Below are positions 56,008-64,000 of a stretch of 64,000 nucleotides of DNA, in pieces. Positions within the stretch are counted from its first letter, which is position 1; every line of letters starts with the position of its first letter. The notes beneath the pieces were generated by a model. That model ran no database searches and was not told the DNA's origin. It saw only the letters and a list, made by a program, of their open reading frames with translations. The position numbers and the translations under genes were made by a program. This stretch comes from Aliidiomarina sp. (GTDB taxonomy: Bacteria > Pseudomonadota > Gammaproteobacteria > Enterobacterales > Alteromonadaceae), in contig NZ_JAIUMR010000005.1 in NCBI RefSeq assembly GCF_022565475.1, positions 115,675 through 179,674 of the forward strand, written 5' to 3'.

Positions 56008-56100
56008 ATGTCGACGGGCAAACTACATCATGCCCTGATGAGCCGCAGTGCACGAGTACTGATGGATGGCTGGGTACGAGTACCAGGTGATTGCTTGTAA
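56008..56100 (+). pseudogene. Shortened prpF 3' end (remnant)
   Basis: In frame from an ATG, it reads MSTGKLHHA then LMSRSARVLMDGWVRVPGDCL and a stop. These match prpF codons around SMGKLHHA (41463-41485) and ALMSRSARVLMEGWVRVPGDCF (41660-41728). About 59 codons between them are missing. The break falls at a shared GCC(A/C)TGATG found in prpF at 41483-41491 and 41660-41668, so the deletion fits recombination between short direct repeats. No ribosome site is seen. It is a divergent remnant on the far side of the CRISPR island and was probably derived from a second prpF allele. Confidence 0.85.
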
Positions 56101-56163
56101 GGGCATGAGGAAAAGGCGATACTGCGGTATCCAATACTGAGGTTAAAAATTTAAGGGATTATT

Positions 56164-56364
56164 ATGGAAATAAACACTGGACTACTCATTCCGACGTTAT
56201 TTTTATATGTGCTTTGGGCAGTGATTAATTATGCCTTGGCTAAAGCTGGAAATAAGCCTCCCGTGTTATTTGGTGCTTTATCGCTCATTCCGGGTTTGAA
56301 TATATTTATAACCTTGTATTTAGTCGTGGTTCTAGCAATGAAGAACGAAAAAACCGCGACTTAA
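56164..56364 (+). CDS. Small membrane protein, unknown function
   Basis: A 66-residue protein with two predicted transmembrane segments (about 7-25 and 38-57) separated by AKAGNKPP, and a charged C-terminus KNEKTAT. AAGGGA precedes the ATG by 6 bases, and a strong terminator follows, supporting a real gene. I do not recognise a family. It lies between the prpF remnant and rnt, so it could be island cargo or native. Confidence 0.6.
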   Translation: MEINTGLLIPTLFLYVLWAVINYALAKAGNKPPVLFGALSLIPGLNIFITLYLVVVLAMKNEKTAT

Positions 56365-56386
56365 GAAATGCATCAGGCATCAAATA

Positions 56387-56420
56387 GCAAAACCCATCGA
56401 ATTCGATGGGTTTTGCTTTT
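56387..56420. terminator. Terminator between small membrane protein gene and rnt
   Basis: A perfect palindrome (GCAAAACCCATCG / CGATGGGTTTTGC with AATT centre) is followed by TTTT. It can serve both convergent genes. Confidence 0.8.
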
Positions 56421-56440
56421 ATGCATAATCACTTTACAAA

Positions 56441-57067
56441 TTATTTCTTTAGCGGCCAGCCACCCAAACTCTGATAACGATTAACCATCCAACAGAATAG
56501 CTCGGCCGTGCGTTCGGTGTCATACACTGCGCTGTGGGCTTCTTTGCCATCAAAAGCGATGCCAGCGGCGTGACAGGCTTTCACAAGCACGGTTTGGCCG
56601 AGTGTGAGTGCTGCCATGGAAGCAGTGTCAAAGCTGACGAACGGATGAAACGGGTTGCGTTTTAGGTTGGCCCGCTCGGCTGCGGCCATCACGAAGCTGT
56701 GGTCGAAATTGGCGTTGTGACCAACGAGCACTGAGCGTTGGCAGCCGGCTGCTTTTTGCGCTTTGCGAATGGCTTTAAAGATCACGCGTAAGCCTTCTTC
56801 TTCGGAGACAGCACCGCGCAGGGGGTTGAACGGATCAATACCATTAAAGTCGATGGCCGCTTGTTCAATATTGCTACCTTCAAACGGCTCGATATGGGCA
56901 TGGTGAGTGGCGACTGGCACCAGTTCGCCGTCGTCGTTGAAGTCAACGATCACCGCCGCGATCTCGAGTAGCGCATCCGTTTTCGGATTAAAGCCAGCCG
57001 TTTCAACGTCAATGACCACTGGCAAATAGCCGCGAAAGCGATCTTTAATCTCAGGTTTTTCAGTCAT
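56441..57067 (-). CDS. rnt: Ribonuclease T
   Basis: RNase T is a DEDD-family 3'-5' exonuclease that finishes tRNA, 5S and 23S rRNA 3' ends. It has 208 residues from the ATG at 57067; an upstream TTG would add one. [22 protein letters not shown] holds the DxE motif, [12 protein letters not shown] the second Asp, and [16 protein letters not shown] the His and Asp. The ATG overlaps the nth stop (TGATG). rnt next to nth differs from E. coli but is common in marine gammaproteobacteria. Confidence 0.95.
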   Translation of the reverse strand: MTEKPEIKDRFRGYLPVVIDVETAGFNPKTDALLEIAAVIVDFNDDGELVPVATHHAHIEPFEGSNIEQAAIDFNGIDPFNPLRGAVSEEEGLRVIFKAIRKAQKAAGCQRSVLVGHNANFDHSFVMAAAERANLKRNPFHPFVSFDTASMAALTLGQTVLVKACHAAGIAFDGKEAHSAVYDTERTAELFCWMVNRYQSLGGWPLKK

Positions 57068-57702
57068 CAAATTTCCGTTTTCTCTTTATACTCACAAAGA
57101 TCTTCAATTAAGCAGGAGCCACAGCGCGGCTTGCGAGCAATACAGGTATAGCGACCGTGAAGAATGAGCCAGTGATGCACGTCGACTTTGAATTCTGCTG
57201 GAACAACCTTTAACAGTCGCTGTTCGACGGCGTCAACGGTCTTTCCCGGTGCAAACTTAGTGCGATTGCTCACGCGGTAAATATGGGTGTCGACCGCAAT
57301 CGTCGGCCAACCAAATGCGGTATTGAGCACGACATTCGCGGTTTTACGGCCAACGCCAGGGAGCGCTTCGAGTGCTTCGCGGCTCTCAGGAACGACACCG
57401 CCATGTTGTTCGACTAAAATCCGGCAGGTTTTAATCACGTTTTCGGCTTTGGTATTAAATAAGCCTATTGTTTTAATGTAATCCTTAACGCCATCAACAC
57501 CCAATGCCAGCATATCTGCGGGGTTATTGGCAACGGCAAACAAGGGCCCTGTGGCTTTGTTGACGCCTACGTCGGTGGCTTGTGCCGACAATAAAACGGC
57601 AATCAGCAGTTCGAACGGATTACTAAAATTCAGTTCAGTGGTCGGGTGCGGATTGTTATCGCGCAGCCGGGTGAGTATTTCAATTCGTTTTTGTTGATTC
57701 AT
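57067..57702 (-). CDS. nth: Endonuclease III
   Basis: A DNA glycosylase/AP lyase for oxidised pyrimidines. The 211 residues equal those of E. coli Nth. The helix-hairpin-helix [13 protein letters not shown] carries the catalytic Lys, AVDTHIYRV the catalytic Asp, and [17 protein letters not shown] binds the 4Fe-4S cluster (C-x6-C-x2-C-x5-C). It follows rsxE by 7 bases, the same rsxE-nth order as in E. coli. Confidence 0.97.
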   Translation of the reverse strand: MNQQKRIEILTRLRDNNPHPTTELNFSNPFELLIAVLLSAQATDVGVNKATGPLFAVANNPADMLALGVDGVKDYIKTIGLFNTKAENVIKTCRILVEQHGGVVPESREALEALPGVGRKTANVVLNTAFGWPTIAVDTHIYRVSNRTKFAPGKTVDAVEQRLLKVVPAEFKVDVHHWLILHGRYTCIARKPRCGSCLIEDLCEYKEKTEI

Positions 57703-57709
57703 AACCTAC

Positions 57710-58408
57710 TTAATTCACTGTCGTTACGCGCGCACGTTGAGCTTTCTCAATCGGCGCTTTGGCGAGCTTGGCTTTGCGGCGACCGTCAATCCAGTTTTTA
57801 CCGGCAATCAGAAAACCCATCCCTAAAAATGCACCCGGCGGTAAAATAGCCAGTAACAAGGGGTAGTCGAACGAGAATAATTGGATTTTTAAATCCCGTG
57901 CCCATTCGCCGAGGAGTAATTCAGCACCAGCAAATAGGGTACCTTGGCCAAGGATCTCACGCAATGCGCCGAGCGCGACGAGCACCAAGGTAAAGCCGAT
58001 GCCCATCATCAAGCCGTCAAAGGCGGAGTGATACCAGTTGTTTTTGGACGCATACGCTTCGGCGCGGCCGATAATGGCACAATTGGTTACAATCAGCGGG
58101 ATAAAGATACCCAGCGCCATGAACAGGCCATAGGTAAAGGCATTCATGGTCAGTTCGACCAAGGTGACAAAAGTCGCAATGACAATCACGAATACCGGAA
58201 TACGGATTTCATTCGGTACCCAACTGCGCACCAAGGAGACAGTGATATTCGAGCCGACTAACACGAGCATGGTCGCAATCCCCAAACCCAGGGCATTGGT
58301 GACAGTGCCAGTTACGGCGAGAAGTGGACACAGGCCGAGCAATTGCACCAGTGCGGGGTTATTTTCCCACAAACCGTCTTTTGCTAAGGTTTGATACTCA
58401 GTACTCAT
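57710..58408 (-). CDS. rsxE: Electron transport complex subunit RsxE
   Basis: RsxE/RnfE is a membrane subunit related to NqrD, part of the ferredoxin:NAD+-type complex that in E. coli keeps SoxR reduced. The 232 residues (231 in E. coli) contain about six helices, with [17 protein letters not shown] and [13 protein letters not shown] (the paired conserved Cys segments). It overlaps rsxG by 11 bases. Confidence 0.96.
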   Translation of the reverse strand: MSTEYQTLAKDGLWENNPALVQLLGLCPLLAVTGTVTNALGLGIATMLVLVGSNITVSLVRSWVPNEIRIPVFVIVIATFVTLVELTMNAFTYGLFMALGIFIPLIVTNCAIIGRAEAYASKNNWYHSAFDGLMMGIGFTLVLVALGALREILGQGTLFAGAELLLGEWARDLKIQLFSFDYPLLLAILPPGAFLGMGFLIAGKNWIDGRRKAKLAKAPIEKAQRARVTTVN

Positions 58409-59060
58409 AAGGTTGTTCCTCGCTCACTAGAGGCTCGCCACTACAGTTCGAGGGGGCGGCAAAAAGGGCGTCCATATTGTTCTGTGCGTACCATGCTGTG
58501 CGCTGCACCGCAGCGACCACGGCTCTCGGTGTAATGGTTGCACCGGTAAACTGATCAAACATGCCGCCGTCTCGACGTACACGCCAACGGGCGTCGTTTT
58601 CGCTGCGCACACGCTCGCCATTGAAGGAGAGAATCCAGTTATCCCGTTGAATTTCTATTTTGTCACCGAGTCCAGGTGTCTCACGATGCTGTAATACCCG
58701 TACGCCTTTAATCTGCGCCTGCATATTCACCGCGACAAGCAAGTGAATGGCGCCGCTATAACCGTCAGGCGCTGTTGTTCGTAACACCAAAGCATGAGGC
58801 TCGTTGTTCATACGTGAACGATAGACAGGTTGCTCGCGAAGCCCTAGCACATCAATTGCTTGCACCATGGTGCAGTCACTGAAGAGATCGTTGTCATGTT
58901 GATCAGGCGGCACAAGTTCATTTAACGTCCGCAACAACTCGTTTCGCTCTTGCGTGGCAATGCGGTCGGCGGTGAGGAATTGTGTCGCGACAATGAGGGC
59001 AGTCGCGGAAATAGCAAAGGCACCCAAAATTAGTCCGTTCTTACGCATGTTCTTGAGCAT
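58398..59060 (-). CDS. rsxG: Electron transport complex subunit RsxG
   Basis: RsxG is an FMN-carrying subunit with one N-terminal transmembrane helix (about 9-28) and a periplasmic domain. The flavinylation motif TGATITP has its Thr near residue 175. The open frame extends back to 59114, but the ATG at 59060 follows GGAGG and lies 1 base after the rsxD stop, giving 220 residues (206 in E. coli). [10 protein letters not shown] is conserved. Confidence 0.94.
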   Translation of the reverse strand: MLKNMRKNGLILGAFAISATALIVATQFLTADRIATQERNELLRTLNELVPPDQHDNDLFSDCTMVQAIDVLGLREQPVYRSRMNNEPHALVLRTTAPDGYSGAIHLLVAVNMQAQIKGVRVLQHRETPGLGDKIEIQRDNWILSFNGERVRSENDARWRVRRDGGMFDQFTGATITPRAVVAAVQRTAWYAQNNMDALFAAPSNCSGEPLVSEEQPYEY

Positions 59061-59061
59061 A

Positions 59062-60138
59062 TTATTGGCCTCCTCGAACGTCGCCATAAGCCTGCGGACG
59101 AGTATATTGGTCAATTACAGGGACACACAAATTGGCTAGCAAGACAGCGAAAGCAATCGCGTCGGGGTAACCGCCGAAACTGCGAATCAGATAAATTAAC
59201 AAGCCAATTAAGGCGGCATAAATTAATTTGCCTCGATTCGACGTTGCTGCTGAAACTGGATCGGTGGCAATAAAGAAAGCAGCCAACATGGTGCCACCGC
59301 TAAACCAATGAATGTTCAGGCCGGGTAGGGTGTCTGGCGCAACGATGCTGCCGATGATCGTGGCTACTGCAAGCGTACCTAATAAGGCGCCCGGAATTTG
59401 CCATTGAATGACCCGCTGCTGAAGGAGTACAAGTCCACCGAACAAGTAAGCAACGTTGACCCAGAGCCAGCCGTGACCTGCAAACGCACCGAAAATGGGG
59501 TTGCGTAAACTTTCACTCAAGGTTAGGCCTTGCGCCAAGTCGGTTTTAATTTGATCCAAGGGTGTAGCCATCACAACGGCATCAAGAAGTTGACCGGTTG
59601 CAACAGCACGGACTTGATTGACACTGTAACCATCGCTGGTGAACTGGAATACGATCAAGCGCAACGACTCAATAAAACTTGTTGTATCGCCAGCCAAGGT
59701 CACCGGTGGTAGCCAACTGGTCATTTGGACGGGAAATGAAATCAGTAATAGGACATACGCGGCCATGGCCGGATTAAAGATGTTGTGGCCAATGCCGCCA
59801 AAGAGGTGTTTGACCACGACAATGGCAAATACGGTACCGATAACAATCACCCACCACGGCGCTAGCGGTGGAATGCTGACGGCTAATAAGGCTGCGGTCA
59901 CCAGTGCAGAATAGTCCTGAATGCCACGAACCGGTGAGCGATTGCGCGCAGACAGGCAGAGCATTTCCGCAATAACAGCTGTGCTACCGGCAATAATCAG
60001 CTGCCAGAAAATACCCCATCCAAAAAAGTAGAGTTGCGCGAGTACACCCGGAACCATGGCCAATAAAACGAGACGCATGATGGTCGTTGTCGTTCGCTTT
60101 TGGTGGTGATGGGGCGATGGTGCAATGAAAAAACTCAT
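59062..60138 (-). CDS. rsxD: Electron transport complex subunit RsxD
   Basis: RsxD is the NqrB-like polytopic flavoprotein subunit, 358 residues (352 in E. coli), with about nine helices. It shows FNPAMAAYVLLLISFPVQMTSWLPP and FFIATDPVSAATSNRG. The covalent FMN site, usually an S/T-x-A-T motif before PLD, reads VMATPLD here (Thr 192), so the first motif position is Val. The start overlaps rsxC by 4 bases. Confidence 0.95.
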   Translation of the reverse strand: MSFFIAPSPHHHQKRTTTTIMRLVLLAMVPGVLAQLYFFGWGIFWQLIIAGSTAVIAEMLCLSARNRSPVRGIQDYSALVTAALLAVSIPPLAPWWVIVIGTVFAIVVVKHLFGGIGHNIFNPAMAAYVLLLISFPVQMTSWLPPVTLAGDTTSFIESLRLIVFQFTSDGYSVNQVRAVATGQLLDAVVMATPLDQIKTDLAQGLTLSESLRNPIFGAFAGHGWLWVNVAYLFGGLVLLQQRVIQWQIPGALLGTLAVATIIGSIVAPDTLPGLNIHWFSGGTMLAAFFIATDPVSAATSNRGKLIYAALIGLLIYLIRSFGGYPDAIAFAVLLANLCVPVIDQYTRPQAYGDVRGGQ

Positions 60139-61907
60139 GAGTCCTCACCATTTTTTTCTGCCTGTTGAGCAGCTGCTTCGCGTTCGGCTTTGCGTGCTTT
60201 GGCACGAGCGACCGCAGCAGCGACCTGGGCTTTCTTATCGTCAGCTGCGCTTTCCGCTTCTGAACTTTGCTCGGCTTCGCGTTGCGCCTTGCGTGCTTTG
60301 GCACGCGCAACAGCTGCCGCCACTTGATCTTTCTTATCATCGACAGCAGGCGCATTTGCGCTTTCTTCCTGCGCTGCTTTCCGGGCTTTAACGCGAGCAA
60401 GCGCTGCCTGCACCGGATCTTCTTCATTGCTCTCGGCACGTGCGGCTTGGGCGGCTTTGCGTGCCTCAGCGGCCTTGCGATGCTTCTCTAGACGCTCTTC
60501 CTTCTCACGTTCGAGACGCGCTTGACGGGCCTCGAAGCGTTGCCGTGCTATCTCTGATTTTTGCTGTTCAATCAGTTGTTCACGAATTTGTGCTTTTGCT
60601 TGACGATAGTAGTAAACCAAAGGAATTTCGCTGGGGCAGACATAGGCACAAGCACCGCACTCAATACAATCGGCCAAATGATGTTGTTTTAAACCATCGT
60701 AATCTTTTGCTTTTGCCAGCCATTGCAATTGTTGCGGTAACAACGAAGCAGGGCAAACCTGTTCACACGCACCACAACGGATGCAGGCCATTTCTTCGTC
60801 AGCAGGACGTAATTCCGTGGCGCTAGGAGCGAGTATACAGTTGGTTGTTTTGGTAACGGGCACATCCAGCGATGGGATCGTGTAGCCCATCATCGGGCCG
60901 CCAATAATAACGCGCTGTTGTGGCTCGGCCTTGAAACCACAGGATTGCAACACATGGCCCACTGGTGTGCCGATAGGTACCCAAGCGGTGCAAGGTTCAG
61001 CAACAGTTTCACCGGTGACGGTTACGACGCGCTCCAACAGGGGCTCGCCGGCATCGACGGCTTTGGCAATCGCAAACGCGGTGCCAACATTGTGCACCAA
61101 CACGCCAATGTCGGCCGGCAACTGATTCGCTGGCACTTGCTTGCCGGTGAGTATTTGAATCAATTGCTTCTCGCCACCCGAAGGATAACGCGTTGGAATG
61201 ACCCGCAGGATGAAATCAGAGTTGTCTGTCGATAATGCCGCTGTCATCGCCGCGATGGCTTCAGGCTTGTTGTCTTCAATCGCGATTACGACTTGCTTGG
61301 CGGCAGTCAATTCTTGCAGAATTTTGCTGCCACGGAGAATCCCTTGGGATTGTTCGCGCATGAGACGGTCATCTGCGGCAATGTAAGGTTCGCATTCAAC
61401 ACCGTTAATAATCAGTACATCAATGCCCTGAGCACCGGCAATTTTTCGTGCGGTAGGGAAGCCTGCGCCACCCAAACCGGCGATTCCCATCGTTTGCAAA
61501 TAATTGAGAATCTCGCGACGCGAGAGCGTTGATAAATCGCCCAATGGTTCGCGCGCTCCCCATTCATCAAGATGGTCGACCTCAATGCAAACCGTCGGTC
61601 CGGTTAGGGCTGATGGGTGGTTGAGAGGATGCTCAGTGATGGCTGTGATGACACCTGAAGTAGGTGCATGTACGGGTAAACCATTGTCGACACCCGGTTT
61701 GCTCAGCGGCTGACCCTTTGTCACCCGATCACCGACACTGACACACAGCTCAGCGATGAGCCCTGAGTGCTGGCGCAGAGAAACGTAGAGCCTATCCGCA
61801 AGCGGTAAACGTTTGGTCGGCGTTGAATTCGCCGGCGCTTTCCGCTCAGGGGGGTGAATGCCACCTGGGAATGTATGTAATGGACTGGTCGTGGTTAATT
61901 CTATCAC
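60135..61907 (-). CDS. rsxC: Electron transport complex subunit RsxC
   Basis: RsxC is the NADH/FMN-binding peripheral subunit. The 590 residues include the N-terminal GGIHPPERK region, a GLGGAGFPT glycine-rich FMN/NADH site, INGVECEPY, and two 4Fe-4S ferredoxin motifs, [12 protein letters not shown] and [12 protein letters not shown]. From about residue 450 a charged coiled coil leads into three Ala/Lys repeats (units such as [14 protein letters not shown]). The tail is shorter than in E. coli RsxC (740), which has more repeats. It overlaps both rsxB and rsxD by 4 bases. Confidence 0.95.
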   Translation of the reverse strand: MIELTTTSPLHTFPGGIHPPERKAPANSTPTKRLPLADRLYVSLRQHSGLIAELCVSVGDRVTKGQPLSKPGVDNGLPVHAPTSGVITAITEHPLNHPSALTGPTVCIEVDHLDEWGAREPLGDLSTLSRREILNYLQTMGIAGLGGAGFPTARKIAGAQGIDVLIINGVECEPYIAADDRLMREQSQGILRGSKILQELTAAKQVVIAIEDNKPEAIAAMTAALSTDNSDFILRVIPTRYPSGGEKQLIQILTGKQVPANQLPADIGVLVHNVGTAFAIAKAVDAGEPLLERVVTVTGETVAEPCTAWVPIGTPVGHVLQSCGFKAEPQQRVIIGGPMMGYTIPSLDVPVTKTTNCILAPSATELRPADEEMACIRCGACEQVCPASLLPQQLQWLAKAKDYDGLKQHHLADCIECGACAYVCPSEIPLVYYYRQAKAQIREQLIEQQKSEIARQRFEARQARLEREKEERLEKHRKAAEARKAAQAARAESNEEDPVQAALARVKARKAAQEESANAPAVDDKKDQVAAAVARAKARKAQREAEQSSEAESAADDKKAQVAAAVARAKARKAEREAAAQQAEKNGEDS

Positions 61908-62503
61908 TGCGTCTCAACCTGTTGTTCAGTCGTTGGCGATGAAGCGGATCCGTCGATGTATTGGACTGGAATCTGCTCGAGATCCCATTTCCAGCGCTCG
62001 GGTTGAATTGCGACTGGCACCATATCAATACAATCGACTGGGCAGGGCTCAACGCATAAATCACAGCCGGTACATTCGTCGGCGATGACCGTATGCATTT
62101 GTCTGGCAGCGCCCATGATGGCGTCTACAGGGCACGCCTGAATACACTTAGTACAACCGATACATTCGTCTTCGCGAATCACCGCGACTTTCTTCACATC
62201 TTCTTCGCCGTGCGCCGCATCCAAAGGTTTCGCTTCGCGTCCAAGTAAGTCAGCAAGCTTATCGATGGTCGCTTGACCGCCGGGTGGGCATTTATTGAGC
62301 TCATCACCGTTGGCGATCGCTTCAGCATAGGGTCGGCAGCCCGGATAGCCGCACTGACCGCATTGTGTTTGTGGTAGCAAGCTATCGATTTGTTCGACAA
62401 TTGGATCGCTTTCGACCCGGAACCGAATGGCAGCAAAACCAAGAATAAGCCCGGCAATGATGGCTAGTGCGGCTAACGCCAGAATACCAAACAACCAACT
62501 CAT
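61904..62503 (-). CDS. rsxB: Electron transport complex subunit RsxB
   Basis: RsxB is the multi-cluster ferredoxin subunit. The 199 residues include an N-terminal membrane helix (4-27), the [16 protein letters not shown] motif of a 4Fe-4S domain, and two ferredoxin motifs, [16 protein letters not shown] and [16 protein letters not shown]. It overlaps rsxA by 4 bases and rsxC by 4 bases. Confidence 0.97.
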   Translation of the reverse strand: MSWLFGILALAALAIIAGLILGFAAIRFRVESDPIVEQIDSLLPQTQCGQCGYPGCRPYAEAIANGDELNKCPPGGQATIDKLADLLGREAKPLDAAHGEEDVKKVAVIREDECIGCTKCIQACPVDAIMGAARQMHTVIADECTGCDLCVEPCPVDCIDMVPVAIQPERWKWDLEQIPVQYIDGSASSPTTEQQVETQ

Positions 62504-63084
62504 GAGGCGCTCACCAGTCCGGCGAAGCCCATAAAGGCAAGCGACATAAGACCTGCGGTAATCATACCAATTGCGGCGCCTTTAAACGGGGCAGGCACGT
62601 CCGCGGCGGCAACGCGTTCGCGTAATGCGGCAAATAAAACTAAAACTAATGAAAAACCTACCGCAGCACCGAAGCCATAGACGATTGATTGAATGAAATT
62701 ATGTTGTTCATTGACGTTTAATAACGCGACACCGAGCACCGCACAGTTGGTGGTGATCAGGGGTAAAAAGATACCGAGCAAGCGATATAACGTTGGACTC
62801 GTTTTATGCACAACCATTTCGGTGAACTGAACGACAACCGCGATCACTAAAATGAAACTCAAGGTGCGGAGCGACATCAATTCAAGCGGCTGGAGAATAT
62901 ACTGATTCACCAAGTAGCTGCTGACAGATGCCAGGGTCAATACGAACGTGGTCGCCAACGACATACCAATGGCAGTCTCGAGTTTGTTGGAGACTCCCAT
63001 GAATGGGCATAGACCAAGAAATTGCACCAATACAAAGTTATTGACGAGTACGGTAGCAACTAAAAGTACGATGATTTCGGTCAT
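62500..63084 (-). CDS. rsxA: Electron transport complex subunit RsxA
   Basis: RsxA is an NqrE-like membrane subunit, 194 residues with six helices. [20 protein letters not shown] and [10 protein letters not shown] carry the conserved cysteines that bind the membrane-embedded Fe-S centre shared with RsxE. As first gene of rsxABCDGE it follows a good sigma-70-like promoter. Confidence 0.97.
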   Translation of the reverse strand: MTEIIVLLVATVLVNNFVLVQFLGLCPFMGVSNKLETAIGMSLATTFVLTLASVSSYLVNQYILQPLELMSLRTLSFILVIAVVVQFTEMVVHKTSPTLYRLLGIFLPLITTNCAVLGVALLNVNEQHNFIQSIVYGFGAAVGFSLVLVLFAALRERVAAADVPAPFKGAAIGMITAGLMSLAFMGFAGLVSAS

Positions 63085-63135
63085 TCTTCCTATCCGGATT
63101 AGTGTCGGTTCACCGAATTGCGGTAACGACCTGCT

Positions 63136-63164
63136 ATTATCAAGGTTTAGGCGCTGAGAAACAA
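63136..63164 (-). promoter_or_regulatory. Probable rsx operon promoter
   Basis: On the minus strand TTGTTT and GATAAT are separated by exactly 17 bases, about 50 bases before the rsxA ATG. Confidence 0.55.
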
Positions 63165-63307
63165 CTTACAGATAGTAGGTTTTTTCAGGCTGATACCGAG
63201 AGTAGGATAAGGGGGTCGTGGATTTCGGTGCAGGTTTAAAGATTTTCAAGTAAGATAGCCGATCTGCACACGCTGTAGGTGCGGCAATTAGTGAATAAGG
63301 ATGGGCC

Positions 63308-63829
63308 TTGGCTTCGATATTTCAGCGACTTCGCGATCTTGACGAACGTACGTTTGACTGGGTCTTCCAGGCAACTCGGGCGTTAAGAAAAAACCGGTTT
63401 GCTTTTTGGCTGTCACGCAGTGGTGATGGACCTTACTACGCCTTATTTGCACTCTTGTCGGCGATTGCTGCGATTGAAGGCAGCATGTTGTTTATTCAAC
63501 GCGCTTTGATTGCCTTCGCGATTGAAGTGCCGCTGTTTATCGGTTTAAAGAATCTGTTGCGCCGGGATCGACCTTGGTTGCGACGGAAGTTTAAACCCGT
63601 GATTAAACCTGCCGATCGCTTTTCTTTTCCTTCCGGCCATACCACCGCAGCATTTCTATTTGCGGCGCTTGTGGTTGCTAGCTTCCCAGTCTGGGCCGTG
63701 CTCTTCTATGGCTGGGCCACGCTTGTGGGCATTTCGCGCGTTGCCTTAGGGGTTCACTTTCCTAGTGATGTCATTGCTGGGGCTATTCTGGGTACGTCAA
63801 TTGCGGCTTTTGTTGTCGCTGTCGTTTAG
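63308..63829 (+). CDS. PAP2-family phosphatase, membrane
   Basis: A 173-residue membrane protein with about five hydrophobic helices and the three PAP2 motifs: KNLLRRDRPW (motif 1), PSGHTT (motif 2) and SRVALGVHFPSDV (motif 3). Family members remove phosphate from phosphatidic acid, phosphatidylglycerophosphate or undecaprenyl pyrophosphate. The start must be TTG at 63308 because a stop lies four codons upstream; AAGGA at 63297-63301 fits it. It is divergent from rsxA. The substrate cannot be assigned. Confidence 0.9.
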   Translation: MASIFQRLRDLDERTFDWVFQATRALRKNRFAFWLSRSGDGPYYALFALLSAIAAIEGSMLFIQRALIAFAIEVPLFIGLKNLLRRDRPWLRRKFKPVIKPADRFSFPSGHTTAAFLFAALVVASFPVWAVLFYGWATLVGISRVALGVHFPSDVIAGAILGTSIAAFVVAVV

Positions 63830-63870
63830 CAACACACATTCATTGTCGATTGGGTCTGAATCGCAGGCAT

Positions 63871-63891
63871 AAAAAAAGCGCTTGCGCGCTT
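63871..63891 (-). terminator. Terminator of tRNA-Asn
   Basis: On the minus strand AAGCGC GCAA GCGCTT is followed by TTTTT, 30 bases after the tRNA 3' end. Confidence 0.65.
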
Positions 63892-63920
63892 GTGGTGACC
63901 TTGGCACTGGGCGTTTAAAG

Positions 63921-63997
63921 TGGCTCCCCAGGTTGGATTCGAACCAACGACACATGGATTAACAGTCCACCGCTCTAACCAACTGAGCTACTGGGGA
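63921..63997 (-). tRNA. tRNA-Asn (anticodon GTT)
   Basis: Minus-strand cloverleaf: 7-bp acceptor stem TCCCCAG / CTGGGGA, discriminator G and an encoded CCA. The D-arm has AGCTCAGTTGGTTAGAG, the anticodon loop CTGTTAA with GTT, and the T-arm GGTTCGAATCC. The anticodon-arm sequence matches E. coli tRNA-Asn. Confidence 0.97.
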
Positions 63998-64000
63998 ATC

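Noticed and set aside
56008..56100. prpF remnant as a functional small gene
   Set aside because: It lacks a ribosome site and keeps only the last part of prpF; a remnant is the simpler view.

Overview
The window is a 64 kb piece of a gammaproteobacterial chromosome. The gene families and neighbour orders (yoaA-tsaB-slp-fadD-rnd, ycgL...ycgM-ycgN, dsbB next to fadR, rsxABCDGE-nth-rnt, a one-operon histidine pathway in enteric order, and the AcnD/PrpF form of the methylcitrate cycle) fit a marine Alteromonadales-like bacterium. Idiomarinaceae is my best guess from memory and is not verified.

Layout. 1-5.9 kb: end of htpG, adk, a MAPEG protein, a hydrolase, a CsdA/SufS-type desulfurase and a MATE exporter. 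6.0-9.9 kb: two exported proteins, a DUF305/His-rich/LVIVD fusion and a ChaN/EreA-like protein. 10-17.6 kb (minus strand): complete his operon hisGDCBHAFI behind a leader peptide with four consecutive His codons and an attenuator hairpin. 17.6-19.6 kb: a histidine kinase with a periplasmic YfiR-like sensor. 19.7-29.4 kb: yoaA, tsaB, slp-like lipoprotein, hydrolase, fadD, rnd, ycgL, MltB-type transglycosylase, ycgM, ycgN. 29.4-34.9 kb: dsbB, fadR, S9 peptidase, sodB, grxD, peroxiredoxin. 35.1-41.7 kb: propionate catabolism (GntR regulator, prpB, prpC, acnD, prpF).

41.8-56.0 kb is an accessory island holding a type I-E CRISPR-Cas system: a WYL-domain regulator, cas3, a 0.5 kb gap with its own promoter and small ORFs, cas8e, cse2, cas7e, cas5e, cas6e, a KilA-N-domain gene fused into the operon, cas1, cas2, leader, and an array of 47 repeats plus one degenerate terminal repeat. 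Just beyond the array lies a shortened copy of the 3' end of prpF, so the island is bracketed by the intact prpF and a prpF remnant. This suggests how it arrived.

56.2-64 kb: a small membrane protein, then minus-strand rnt, nth and the complete Rsx/Rnf electron-transport operon (rsxABCDGE), a PAP2 phosphatase and tRNA-Asn at the right edge.

Linked regulation is visible: FadR-type operators sit upstream of both fadD and fadR, and two TTGTCGACAA-type palindromes precede the GntR gene of the prp locus. The most unusual part is the CRISPR island, specifically the KilA-N gene between cas6e and cas1, the WYL gene beside cas3, and the unusual cas3-cas8e gap.
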